The notes beneath the pieces were generated by a model. That model ran no database searches and was not told the origin of the DNA. It worked only from the letters and a program-made list of their open reading frames with translations. Shown here piece by piece: positions 26,645-35,384 of a stretch of DNA of 64,000 bases (positions within the stretch are counted from its first letter, which is position 1; each line of letters opens with the position of its first letter). This DNA comes from JAWKSY01 sp041402125 (GTDB lineage Bacteria; Planctomycetota; GCA-002687715; DRQF01): positions 1 through 64,000 of the forward strand of contig JAWKSY010000019.1 in NCBI GenBank assembly GCA_041402125.1. The letters run 5' to 3'. The translations under genes and the position numbers were made by a program.

Positions 26645-28243
26645 TCAGCGCCCCCCGCCGGCGGGCGACTTCTCGGGCGTCGCTCCCTCGGACTTCGGCG
26701 CCTCGGCCGGGGCCTCCGCGGGCTTGGCCTCGCCGTCCTTCTTCGCCTCGCCCTCGGCCGGCTTCTCCGCCGGCTTCTCCTCCGCCTTCGGCTCGGGCTC
26801 GGGGTTGCGGCGCTTCCAGTCGGCCTCGGGGTCGTAGCTCCACGCGTCCGGCATCTCGCTGAAGCGACGGGGCCACCACTGGTTGCCGTCGTCCGCCGAC
26901 GCGCCCTCGCGCGGACGGATGTTGCACAGGAAGGACTGGTCGGACTGCTTGTCGTAGCAGAGACGGCCGTTGACGATCGCCCACTGCACGTGGGTCGCGT
27001 AGTGCAGCAGCTCGCCGTCGACGATGACAATGTCGGCGTCCTTGCCGACCTCGATCGAACCGACGCGGTCGTCGAGGCCCATGCAGCGGGCCGCCTCGAT
27101 CGTCACGCCCTCGAGCGCGTAGCGCTCGGCGAGTCCGCCGCGGACCGCCGCGCCGGCGCTGTAGGCCAGCGCGACCGCGTCGCGGCCGGGGCTGCCGTCG
27201 AGATCGACGTTCGCGCCGAGCGACGCGATGGCGACGCGAACGCCGTGGTCGTGGAGGATCGCGGCGTTGGCCATCGTCGAGCCGTTCGGCGTCGAGACCG
27301 TGTCGTCGGGGTCCTGCCGCGTGCGCGGCGCGACGACGGCGGTGATCCCGGCCCGACCCATGTTGCCGGCGACGGTCCAGCCCTCGATCGCCCCGCGGAC
27401 GACCGCGCGGAAGCCGAAGGTCTCGACGAGGTCGCAGATGTCGCGGATGTTGGCGGCGTCGTTGGCGTTGAAGACCGCGATCGCCTCGCCTTTCATCAGG
27501 GGCAGGTAGCGGGCGGCGGAGCCGAGCGCCTTGCGGGCCTCGGCATCCTCGTTCGCCTGGGCCGCGGGACGCGCGCCCGCCGCCTTCGCCGCGTCCTTCT
27601 TGTCGTCCCCGTCGTCGTCCTTCTTCGGGTCACCCTTGCGACGCAGGTAGTTGTAGACCTTGCGAAGCTCGTCGCGGAGCTGCGCCTTCGCGCGCGGGTT
27701 GCTCGAGGTGTAGGACATCCCCATGTAGAGGTCCTTGCGCAGGACGTAGTCCTCGACGGTCTCGCGCTGGAGCTTCACCGCGGTGGTGCCGGTCACGACG
27801 GTGGTGATGCCGCCGGAGAGGCCGAGGATCGTCCAGAGGCCGTTCGGGTCCGCGCTGTGGGCGGCCTCGCCCGAGACGGCGGGCACGAGTCCCTGACCGT
27901 TGAGAGCCACGAGTCCCGGGTAGGCGCGGAAGCCCTGCCCGTCGAGGGTCTCGGCGGCCTCGGGGACCTCCAGTTCCTGACCGACGGCCTCGATGACGCC
28001 GTTCTTGATCAGGATCTCGCCGTCGCGGATCACCGGTCCGACGACCGGGTAGACGTCGACGTTGTGGACGTGGAGCCAGCGGTCCTTCTTCTCGTCCTTC
28101 TTCGCGTCGTCCGCCTTGGCGGCGTCGTCCTTCGGCGCTTCCGCCGACTTCGCGGCGGGCTCCTGCGCGACGAGCGTTCCCGCGAACGGGAGCGCGAGCG
28201 CGATGAGGATCAGAAGTGAGGGCATGCGGTTCATGTTCGTCAT
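26645..28243 (-). CDS. Exported amidohydrolase-like protein, metal motif lost
   Basis: A 532-residue exported protein (signal LLILIALALPFAGTLVAQ) with the amidohydrolase superfamily outline: an N-terminal beta-sandwich ending YPGLVALNGQGLVPAV and the C-terminal return LDDRVGSIEVGKDADIVIVDG. At the first metal site the usual H-x-H after PGLID is absent (LNGQGL), so hydrolase activity is doubtful. A Lys/Asp-rich stretch after the signal, a charged insert near residues 200-230 and a Glu/Pro/Lys/Ala-rich tail (about 475-532) are low complexity. Eighth gene of the minus-strand amidohydrolase operon. Start ATG 28243; ATGs at 28234 and 28225 are alternatives. Confidence 0.82.
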   Translation of the reverse strand: MTNMNRMPSLLILIALALPFAGTLVAQEPAAKSAEAPKDDAAKADDAKKDEKKDRWLHVHNVDVYPVVGPVIRDGEILIKNGVIEAVGQELEVPEAAETLDGQGFRAYPGLVALNGQGLVPAVSGEAAHSADPNGLWTILGLSGGITTVVTGTTAVKLQRETVEDYVLRKDLYMGMSYTSSNPRAKAQLRDELRKVYNYLRRKGDPKKDDDGDDKKDAAKAAGARPAAQANEDAEARKALGSAARYLPLMKGEAIAVFNANDAANIRDICDLVETFGFRAVVRGAIEGWTVAGNMGRAGITAVVAPRTRQDPDDTVSTPNGSTMANAAILHDHGVRVAIASLGANVDLDGSPGRDAVALAYSAGAAVRGGLAERYALEGVTIEAARCMGLDDRVGSIEVGKDADIVIVDGELLHYATHVQWAIVNGRLCYDKQSDQSFLCNIRPREGASADDGNQWWPRRFSEMPDAWSYDPEADWKRRNPEPEPKAEEKPAEKPAEGEAKKDGEAKPAEAPAEAPKSEGATPEKSPAGGGR

Positions 28244-28257
28244 CTCTCGGTGCTCCC

Positions 28258-29775
28258 TCAGCGGATCCGGCGGCGGGTGTCGAGCACGCGCCCCTCGATC
28301 ATGACCCGGTCCACCTTCGTCTCGAAGGAGAGCGGATCGCCGGTCAGGAACAGCAGGTTCGCGTCACGGCCGACCTCGATGCTGCCCAGGCGTTCGCCCA
28401 GGCCCAACATCGACGCGGCGTTGACGGTGACCGTCTTCAGGACCTCTTCCCGGGGGAAGCCCGCGCGCACCATCCGCGCGAGGTCCTCGCGCATTCCGGC
28501 GTACTCGTTCCAGCTCTCCCGCTCGGGGACGTAGACCACACGGCAACCCGCGCGCAGGAGCTTCAGTCCGAGATTGAACTTGTCCCGCGTGTAGGGCAGG
28601 TGGTTGACCACGGGGAAGATCGCGACGTGCGCCCCTTCCTTGCCGAGGTCGGCGGCGGCCAGCTCGAGATCCGACTCGGGCGTGACGAAGAAGGGGCTGT
28701 TCGAGGCCACGACGGAGTTGCGCACGCGGTAGGCGCGCGCGAAGTCGTAGGTCTCGGGGATCTCCTTCCAGTGCAGGTAGATGCTGCTCGCGCTCGGGGC
28801 GGGCGCCCAGAACTGGTAGCTGTTCATCCCGAACTCGACGAGCGCGATCGTCCCCGGCTTCTTCTGGATCAGGTCGATGATCGGCTCGTAGATCGGGTTC
28901 ACCTTGGGCGGCACGAAGTCGGTCGCCGCGGGCTTCGCCGGAGCGGGCGCCGGCTTCGGATCCGGGCCGGGCTTCGGCTGCGGATCCTCCTTCGGGGCGG
29001 GCGCCGGCGTGGGCGTCGGCTGCGGATTCGGATTCGGGTTCGGGTTGGGGTTCGGAGCGGGATTCGGAGCCGGAGCCGGCGGCGTCGCCGGCTTCTGGTT
29101 CTTCTTCGCCTCGAAGTCCTTGCGGGCCTTCTCGACCTTGTCGAGCTCGCCCTGGGCGGCCTTGAAGGCCTGGAGGACGCGCCCCTTGTCCTGGTTCGGG
29201 GTGTTGAAGGTCATGAAGACCGGCCCCTCCTCGGACACGACCAGGCCCGCGGTGTCGCGCGCGCCCGTCCGCATCACCAGGGAACGCCCCGGAAGGCCGG
29301 ACCCGTTCGGCACGACGCCGAGCGTCGTGTAGCCGGTGCTCGCGATGGCCTCCAGGTCGTCGGGCTCGAGGGTGAGGGCGTCGCCGAAGGTCTTGTTCGG
29401 CGTCATGTTCCCTCCCCCGTCGAGTCGCGTGGCGCGGCTGACGGGGTTGATGAGACCCGGCATCACGACGAGATCGCTCGCGTCGATGATCTTGCTGCCG
29501 TAGGGATAGTCGACGTTCGTCCCGACGGCCTCGATCTTGCCGTCGCGGATGACGATCGAGGCGTTCGTCAGCTCCTCACCGGTGACGGTGATGACGCGAC
29601 CGGCCTTGACGACGATGAGGCGGTCCGACCGGGCGGAGTCCTCCTCGTCCTGTTCGTCCTGCGGTCGGGGAGCGAGCTCCGCGGCCTGGACGGCCGGCGG
29701 CGACGCGAGGTGCGAGAGACCCCACGCGGCCGAGCCGAGGGCGACGAGAAGGAGGGCGATGATTCTGGCGTTCAC
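28258..29775 (-). CDS. Exported amidohydrolase-like protein with Pro/Asn-rich insert, metal motif lost
   Basis: A 505-residue exported protein starting at GTG 29775 (GAGG seven bases ahead). The amidohydrolase outline is clear: IVIRDGKIEAVGTNVDYP, VVMPGLINPV and the C-terminal LGSIEVGRDANLLFLTGDP. The metal-binding H-x-H expected after PGLIN is missing (PVSRAT). Between the helical part and the rest of the barrel is an insert of about 60 residues made largely of PAPNPNPNPNP-type repeats. It probably stays in the cell envelope. 14 bases separate it from the downstream paralog. Confidence 0.82.
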   Translation of the reverse strand: MNARIIALLLVALGSAAWGLSHLASPPAVQAAELAPRPQDEQDEEDSARSDRLIVVKAGRVITVTGEELTNASIVIRDGKIEAVGTNVDYPYGSKIIDASDLVVMPGLINPVSRATRLDGGGNMTPNKTFGDALTLEPDDLEAIASTGYTTLGVVPNGSGLPGRSLVMRTGARDTAGLVVSEEGPVFMTFNTPNQDKGRVLQAFKAAQGELDKVEKARKDFEAKKNQKPATPPAPAPNPAPNPNPNPNPNPQPTPTPAPAPKEDPQPKPGPDPKPAPAPAKPAATDFVPPKVNPIYEPIIDLIQKKPGTIALVEFGMNSYQFWAPAPSASSIYLHWKEIPETYDFARAYRVRNSVVASNSPFFVTPESDLELAAADLGKEGAHVAIFPVVNHLPYTRDKFNLGLKLLRAGCRVVYVPERESWNEYAGMREDLARMVRAGFPREEVLKTVTVNAASMLGLGERLGSIEVGRDANLLFLTGDPLSFETKVDRVMIEGRVLDTRRRIR

Positions 29776-29806
29776 GACGATTCCTCTGCGATCTCGTTCG
29801 CGGATG

Positions 29807-31051
29807 TCAGTACAGCCGACGCTCGGAGGCGTCGTAGGCGACCTGACCCAGCACCCAGACGCGCTCGACCCCGCTCCGGAAGTCGATCGGGTCTCCCGTC
29901 CACGCGACGACGTCGGCCTCGAGCCCGGGGGCGATCGAGCCGATGCGGTCGGTGAGGTTCATGCTGTCGGCGGCCCAGTAGGTCATGCCCTTCAGGGCGT
30001 CGTATGTCTTCCAGCCGTAGCGCACGGCCATGGCGCCCTGCATCGGCAGGTCTTCCTGCGGCAGCACGCCGGCATCGGTGTTGAGTCCGATCTTGACGAC
30101 GCCCTGCTTGGCGTAGCTCGCGGCGCAGCCGTTGATCGTGCGATCGCGCGGATCCATCCACCACACGCGCGGCCCGATCATCGCGTACATGCCGCGATCC
30201 CGGACCATCTCCGCCGTCTTGTAGCCGTCGAAGGTGCCGTGGTCGATCATGACCTTCAGGCCGAACTCGTCGTGCAGCATGCTGATCGTCTTCGCGACGA
30301 CCTGGTAGATCTGCGTGTGGACGCTCGCCGGGAACTCCCGACGGAAGAGCCCGCGGAAGCCGTCCCAGACCGCGTCGTACGCCGGCTTGGTCGCGCTGCG
30401 ACCGGCCTCGAACGCGTTCCAGGCCTCGTGGTAGGCACGCGCCTTCTCGAGGGTCTGGCGGAGGTTGTAGTTCATGTAGCTGCGGTTGCCGCCGAAGAAG
30501 AAGCGCTCGGGGTTGCCCGCCTGCGCGATCTTCAGCGATCCGTAGCCCTTCATGATCAGGTCTTCGGGACGCTTCGCACCCATGCGCACGACGACGCCGA
30601 AGCCGCCCATGTTCGTCGCCGAACCGGGGATCATGAGGCAGGTCGTGACGCCGCCGGCGAGCGAGCGGTCGTTGTTGTTCGACCCGAGCGTCGCGATGTC
30701 CATCGCCCGCAGACCGGGGTTGGTCAGCGCGATGGTCTCGTTGAGCCCGTTGACGTCCGTCGCCGTGTGGTTGTGCGGATCGATGAGCCCGGGGACGATC
30801 CAGTGCTCGCGGTGATCGTAGACCCGGTAGTCGGCCGGGATCCCCGCGCTCCGGATGGGCTCGATCTTCTCGACCTTGCCGTCCCGGAGGAACAGCACCG
30901 CGTTGTCGTGCACGGTGTCGTTCGCGTCCATCGTCAGGATCTTGCCGGCGAGGATCGCGACCTTGCCCTCACCCGTCTGCGCCGGGGCGAACCCCGCGAC
31001 GACGAGGACCAGGGCGAGAACGCCGGCCAGCGTGCGTGCCGTGTGCTTCAT
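29807..31051 (-). CDS. Exported amidohydrolase-family protein, metal motif kept
   Basis: About 414 residues with a signal peptide (TLAGVLALVLVVAGFAPAQ). This is the most canonical member of the cluster: VPGLIDPHNHTATDVNG holds the H-x-H pair, KVMIDHGTFDGYK a later His, and VVKIGLNTDAGVLPQ the C-terminal Asp ligand, ending with IGSIAPGLEADVVAWTGDP. It could therefore be a working metal-dependent hydrolase, substrate unknown. ATG 31051 is preferred to GTG 31057 because AGGAGG is better spaced. The TGA of the upstream 954-residue gene (31054-31056) sits between these two starts. Confidence 0.88.
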   Translation of the reverse strand: MKHTARTLAGVLALVLVVAGFAPAQTGEGKVAILAGKILTMDANDTVHDNAVLFLRDGKVEKIEPIRSAGIPADYRVYDHREHWIVPGLIDPHNHTATDVNGLNETIALTNPGLRAMDIATLGSNNNDRSLAGGVTTCLMIPGSATNMGGFGVVVRMGAKRPEDLIMKGYGSLKIAQAGNPERFFFGGNRSYMNYNLRQTLEKARAYHEAWNAFEAGRSATKPAYDAVWDGFRGLFRREFPASVHTQIYQVVAKTISMLHDEFGLKVMIDHGTFDGYKTAEMVRDRGMYAMIGPRVWWMDPRDRTINGCAASYAKQGVVKIGLNTDAGVLPQEDLPMQGAMAVRYGWKTYDALKGMTYWAADSMNLTDRIGSIAPGLEADVVAWTGDPIDFRSGVERVWVLGQVAYDASERRLY

Positions 31052-31053
31052 GG

Positions 31054-33918
31054 TCACCGGACCTCCTGCCCGCGGATGATCACCTTCACGAGATTGGTGC
31101 GCACGTCGAAGGGCTCGCCGTCGAAGACGAGCAGATCGCCGTCACACCCCGGAGAGAAGGAGCCGACCTCCTTCTCGAGGCGCAGGAAGCGCGCCGCGCC
31201 GCCCGTGAGGGCGTAGAGCGCGCTCTCCGGGCTGAAGCCCTCGCGCACCGCCGCCCGCGCCATCAGGGGCAGGCGGGAAGCGGCCCACTCGGCGTCGCTG
31301 CGGAAGACGGCCGTGATCCCGGCCCGATCCAGCTCGGCCGGCACCGCGATCTCGGCCCGGTTCTCGTTCCGCGTCAGCTCCCGCGTGGCGAGCGACACGG
31401 CGACGAGCGCGCCGTCGATGTCGGAGAGCACCTCGTCGACGCCGGCGGCGCTTCCGAGGACGACCGGGATCTTGCGCTTCGCGAAGACGGCGGCGGCGGC
31501 TCGCTGCGCGGGGAGGCCCTGCGCGGTGAGGATGACGCCGGCCCGCCCCGTGAGGATCTGCCGGAAGGGCTCCATGCGCGGATCGCGCTTGGGCTTCTTC
31601 GGTCCCTCGGCCGTCACCGGGACGGCCGCGGCCCGACCGCGGTTCTTCACCGTGATCTTCGGGCGACCGCGCTCGGTGCGCTTTCCGTCGAGATCGATGT
31701 CGATCATGCCGCCGATGTTGATCCCGCCCTTCATGTGGTCGGGACCGTCGATGGTGGCCGTGAGCTTGGGATTCCCGAAGGGCGAGTCCTCGATCTCGAT
31801 CTCGGCCTGCAGCGTCTTGCCGCTGAGCGTGCCGCGGATGACTGCATCCTCGCCGCCGCCGAGCGGGTCGGCGATCGTGCCGGTCACCTCGGCGCCGTCG
31901 AGCGCGAGTCGCATCGGCACCGTCACCTTGTCGGGGATCGGTCCGCCGCTGAGGGTCACCTGCCAGGTGCCGCTCAGGATGTCGGAGGCGTCGTCGCCGC
32001 CCGCGGGGGCGGGCGCCGGCTTCGGCGCGGGGGCCGGAGCGGGAGTCGGCGCCGGCGCGGGAGCCGGAGCGTTCCCCTGGGCCTTCTTCTGCTTCTCGAA
32101 GGCCTCGAGCGCCGCCTCGTAGTCGAGCCAGGCCTTGTGGTAGGCCTCGGCGCGCGTGAGCAGACCCTCGAGATTCTTCTCGGCCGTCTCGGTGTTGCCG
32201 GCGACCGCGATCTCGAGTCCCGCCATCGCCTTCGTGACGAGGCCCTCGCCCTTCGGGTCGGCGGTCTTGATCGCGACCATCGGCGAACCGGCGTTGCTCG
32301 CGCGCCGGGGCGAGACGACGACCGTCGTCACGCCCGAACGGGCGACCTCGCCGAAGGGACCGCGCGCGACGCGGAAGATCTCCGCGAGATCGAAGTCGGC
32401 GTTCGCCGAGGCCTGATCACCCTCGAGTCCGAGGTGGCCGTGCGCGTCGATGAATCCCGGGGTGACCACCGCGTCGGGGCCCGCGTCGTGGATCCGCGCG
32501 TAGCGGGGACGTCCGACGGAGGTGCCGCAGGCGACGATCTTGCCGTTCTCGATGAGGACCTCGCCGTCGCGAAAGACGTTGCCGAGGCCGTCGTAGACGC
32601 GGCCGGCCCGGACGACGAGCGCCTCGCGGCGCGGCGCCTTCTCGTTGCCCGCCGCGTTGACGGACTGCTTCCAGACCGCGCGGCCGGCGACCCAGGTCTC
32701 CTGGACGTGGCTCGCGGTCGCGAGGGGTTCGCCGTTGAGCACGATGAAGTCCGCGTCGCGGCCGACGGTGAGCCGTCCGACGCGACCGCCGATGCCGAGG
32801 AGGTCGGCCGGGCGGGACGTCACCGCGCGCAGCGCCGAGCTCTCGCTCATGCCGCCCTTCACCGCCAGCGCGGCGGCGAGCAGGAGGTCGTCCGTCTCGC
32901 CGGAGAGGATCACCTCGAGTCCGCGACGCTCGAGCGCGGCGGCCGCCCGGGGGTCGTGGCGGAGCGGGTTGACCGGGTCGAAGGCCTCGTCCATCGCGAG
33001 GAGGTCGTTGTTCGTCTCGAACACGACGGGCAGCTTCGCGGCGGCGATCTCGTCCGCCACCAGGAGCGCCTCGTCGAGCCCGTAGAGCCAGCCCCGACGG
33101 CCGGTGCGGCGCATGGCCTCGATCGCCTGGCGGATGTCGCTCTCGCGACGCGCGTCGGCGAAGACGGGGCGGCCGGAGGCCCACATCGCGCCGAAGGCGT
33201 CGAGGCGCCGGCTGAACTGCCGCGAGTCGAAGTCGCCCGCCTTCTGGGCCTCGGCGTCCGCGATCATCGCCTCGAGGGCGCCGATGCGGCCGAGACGCGT
33301 CTCGGGCCGCCGACGCTCCGCCGGGACGAAGGGGACGTCGAGCGAGGTCGGCGTCTTGATCTCCGCGTAGGCGGACTCGCCGCGACCGGCGCCGTCGTTG
33401 AAGTTGAGGACGAGGTCGTTCTCGCGGGTCAGCACCGTGGCCGAGGTCTCGTCGCCGAAGCGCACGACCGAGCCGACGCCCGCGACGAATCGATCCGCCG
33501 GCGGGTGGAGGCGCGCGGCGGTGATGCCGTAGCGCCAGGCCCGGGCGAAGTCCGCGTAGGGATTGAACTTGTCCGCCGAGACGTAGAGCGCGCCGATGCC
33601 CTGGGTGTCGGAGCCCTCGAACAGGTCGCTCTTCATCGCGACGAGTCCGGGCATCACGCAGGCGTCGCCGAGGTCGACGATCTCGTGATCGGCGGGCGGC
33701 GTGCCGTCACCGATCGCGGCGATCCGCCCGTCGACGACGAGCATCCAGCCGTGATCGATGTAGTCGACGCGGTCGAGCACGTAGATGCGGCGCGCCACGA
33801 CGACGAAGGCGTCACCGCCCTCGACGCCCGGCGTCGCGGCCGCCGGCGCGAAGCCGGTCCCGAGCGCCCCTCCGAGGAGGAGCGCGGCGACCAGCGCGAA
33901 TCGGATGATGGATCGCAT
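31054..33918 (-). CDS. Exported double amidohydrolase-like fusion protein
   Basis: A 954-residue exported protein containing two amidohydrolase units. The first (about residues 35-420) has VMPGLVAMKSDLFEG, without H-x-H, and closes with VGRLTVGRDADFIVLNG. The second begins at about 440 (VVRAGRVYDGLGNVFRDG) and keeps VTPGFIDAHGHLGLEG, closing at VGSFSPGCDGDLLVFDGEPF. Inside the second unit, after a helical segment (AYHKAWLDYEAALEAFEKQK), sit an Ala/Pro-repeat linker and a beta-rich region of about 90 residues (SGTWQVTLSGG, TLSGKTLQAEIEIEDSPFG) that looks like an inserted small beta-barrel domain. This pairing of a degenerate and a possibly active unit in one chain is notable. Confidence 0.83.
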   Translation of the reverse strand: MRSIIRFALVAALLLGGALGTGFAPAAATPGVEGGDAFVVVARRIYVLDRVDYIDHGWMLVVDGRIAAIGDGTPPADHEIVDLGDACVMPGLVAMKSDLFEGSDTQGIGALYVSADKFNPYADFARAWRYGITAARLHPPADRFVAGVGSVVRFGDETSATVLTRENDLVLNFNDGAGRGESAYAEIKTPTSLDVPFVPAERRRPETRLGRIGALEAMIADAEAQKAGDFDSRQFSRRLDAFGAMWASGRPVFADARRESDIRQAIEAMRRTGRRGWLYGLDEALLVADEIAAAKLPVVFETNNDLLAMDEAFDPVNPLRHDPRAAAALERRGLEVILSGETDDLLLAAALAVKGGMSESSALRAVTSRPADLLGIGGRVGRLTVGRDADFIVLNGEPLATASHVQETWVAGRAVWKQSVNAAGNEKAPRREALVVRAGRVYDGLGNVFRDGEVLIENGKIVACGTSVGRPRYARIHDAGPDAVVTPGFIDAHGHLGLEGDQASANADFDLAEIFRVARGPFGEVARSGVTTVVVSPRRASNAGSPMVAIKTADPKGEGLVTKAMAGLEIAVAGNTETAEKNLEGLLTRAEAYHKAWLDYEAALEAFEKQKKAQGNAPAPAPAPTPAPAPAPKPAPAPAGGDDASDILSGTWQVTLSGGPIPDKVTVPMRLALDGAEVTGTIADPLGGGEDAVIRGTLSGKTLQAEIEIEDSPFGNPKLTATIDGPDHMKGGINIGGMIDIDLDGKRTERGRPKITVKNRGRAAAVPVTAEGPKKPKRDPRMEPFRQILTGRAGVILTAQGLPAQRAAAAVFAKRKIPVVLGSAAGVDEVLSDIDGALVAVSLATRELTRNENRAEIAVPAELDRAGITAVFRSDAEWAASRLPLMARAAVREGFSPESALYALTGGAARFLRLEKEVGSFSPGCDGDLLVFDGEPFDVRTNLVKVIIRGQEVR

Positions 33919-33929
33919 GCGGGTCGTCC

Positions 33930-35336
33930 TCAGTTCTTCTTCTCGTCGCCGGCGGGCGCGGAGCCGTCCTTCTTGGCTCCGTCGTCCTTCTTGGGCTCGC
34001 CGTCCTTCTTGGCGGCGGCGGCCTTCCGGGACTCGTCCATGCGGGTGTCGAAGATGCCCTGGATGAGGTGACGGAGGCGCTTGTCCTTCGCACGCTCGTA
34101 GACGAGACGTCCCTCGATCACCGCCATGTCGACCCAGGTCATGGTGTCCATCGGATCGCCGGTGAGGATCAGGAGGTTGCCCTCCTTGCCGACCTCGAGC
34201 GATCCGAGGCGGTGGTCGAGTCCGATCGCGCGCGCCGGGAGGATGGTGATCGCCTCGAGCGCGGCCGCCGGCGTCATGCCGTTGCGGACGAGCTGGGCCG
34301 CGTCGAACCAGGGCTCACCGAGTCCGGCGACCGCGAAGGGGATCTTGTTCTCGGCGAGCACGGAGGGGACGAAGGTGTCCTTCTCCTCCTGCGTCATCCG
34401 GTCGATCTCGCGGTGGACGAAGCTGTCGATCGGCAGGATCACCGGGCGCGAGAGTCCCTTGAGGAGCTTGACCGCCTTGTAGGTCTCCGAGCCGAGGACC
34501 ATCGTCATGCGCTCGCCGAGGCCCTGCTCCTTCGCGAAGGCGAGGGCGGCGTGCACGTCCATGGCGCGCTGGCACCAGACGTAGACGTCGAGCGAACCCT
34601 CGCGGATGCGGTAGAGGTTGCGGTACTTCTCGTCGATCTTGTCGACGGTGACGAGCTTCTTGCCCGCCTCGCGGGCCTCCTTGGGCGAGACCTTGACCTT
34701 CTCGCCCTTCTTCTCGAGGTCCTCCTCGTAGAGCTTCTCGGCGAGGTCCTCGAGGTAGCGGTCCATCTCGCGGAAGGCGCCGCGCAGGTCGGCGAGCTGG
34801 ACCGCGTGATCGGCGCCGCGGCGCGGAGCGAAGCAGATCTTCAGTCCCCCGTCCGGCACCACCGTCATCTCCTCGACGGAGAGGCCCAGCGGGCGGACCA
34901 CGCGCGAGACGCCGGTGACGACCGCGTTCTCCGCCTGCGAGACGTGGATCGAGGTGATGCCGTTGCGCAGCGCCTCCTCGAAGTACTCGTCCGACGGGTC
35001 GATCGCGTCGAAGACCTGGAGGAAGGGCGCGACCGGCACGTTCTCGTTCGAGACGTCCAGTCCCCGCGCCGTCATCGACTCGACGTAGCCGGGGATCACG
35101 ACCTTGCCCTCGGCCTCGACGACGCGAGCGTCGAAGGGCGAAGCGACGTCGGCGCCCATCGCGACGATCTTGCCGTTCTCGATGAGGACGTTGCCCTTCT
35201 CGATCACGTCACCGACGACGGGGACGATCTTCGCCCCCCGGATGAACAGCTTGTCGGTGTGCTGGGCCGTGGCGACGGCGGCGGTCATCGCGATCGCGAC
35301 GAGGAGGCTCGCAAGCCTGCGGGCGGCGTATCCCAT
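33930..35336 (-). CDS. Exported amidohydrolase-like protein, metal motif lost
   Basis: About 468 residues, signal AARRLASLLVAIAMTAAVATAQ. Amidohydrolase outline: VLIENGKIVAMGADVASP, KVVIPGYVESMTARGLD (no H-x-H) and LGSLEVGKEGNLLILTGDP. A helical Lys/Glu-rich insert (about 195-245) replaces the Pro-rich insert of the paralogs, and the tail is Lys/Asp-rich. ATG 35336, with GGGAG eight bases before it, is preferred over ATG 35351 five codons earlier. It lies 11 bases upstream of the 954-residue fusion gene. Confidence 0.82.
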   Translation of the reverse strand: MGYAARRLASLLVAIAMTAAVATAQHTDKLFIRGAKIVPVVGDVIEKGNVLIENGKIVAMGADVASPFDARVVEAEGKVVIPGYVESMTARGLDVSNENVPVAPFLQVFDAIDPSDEYFEEALRNGITSIHVSQAENAVVTGVSRVVRPLGLSVEEMTVVPDGGLKICFAPRRGADHAVQLADLRGAFREMDRYLEDLAEKLYEEDLEKKGEKVKVSPKEAREAGKKLVTVDKIDEKYRNLYRIREGSLDVYVWCQRAMDVHAALAFAKEQGLGERMTMVLGSETYKAVKLLKGLSRPVILPIDSFVHREIDRMTQEEKDTFVPSVLAENKIPFAVAGLGEPWFDAAQLVRNGMTPAAALEAITILPARAIGLDHRLGSLEVGKEGNLLILTGDPMDTMTWVDMAVIEGRLVYERAKDKRLRHLIQGIFDTRMDESRKAAAAKKDGEPKKDDGAKKDGSAPAGDEKKN

Positions 35337-35384
35337 GTTCGATGCTCCCATGCCTTCTGTTCTCTCTCGTTCCGTCGGGGCGGG

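Noticed and set aside
31036..34071. Open frame of about 1000 codons on the plus strand across the double amidohydrolase gene
   Set aside because: Low-complexity charged sequence with no motifs; the minus strand carries recognised domains and a signal peptide.
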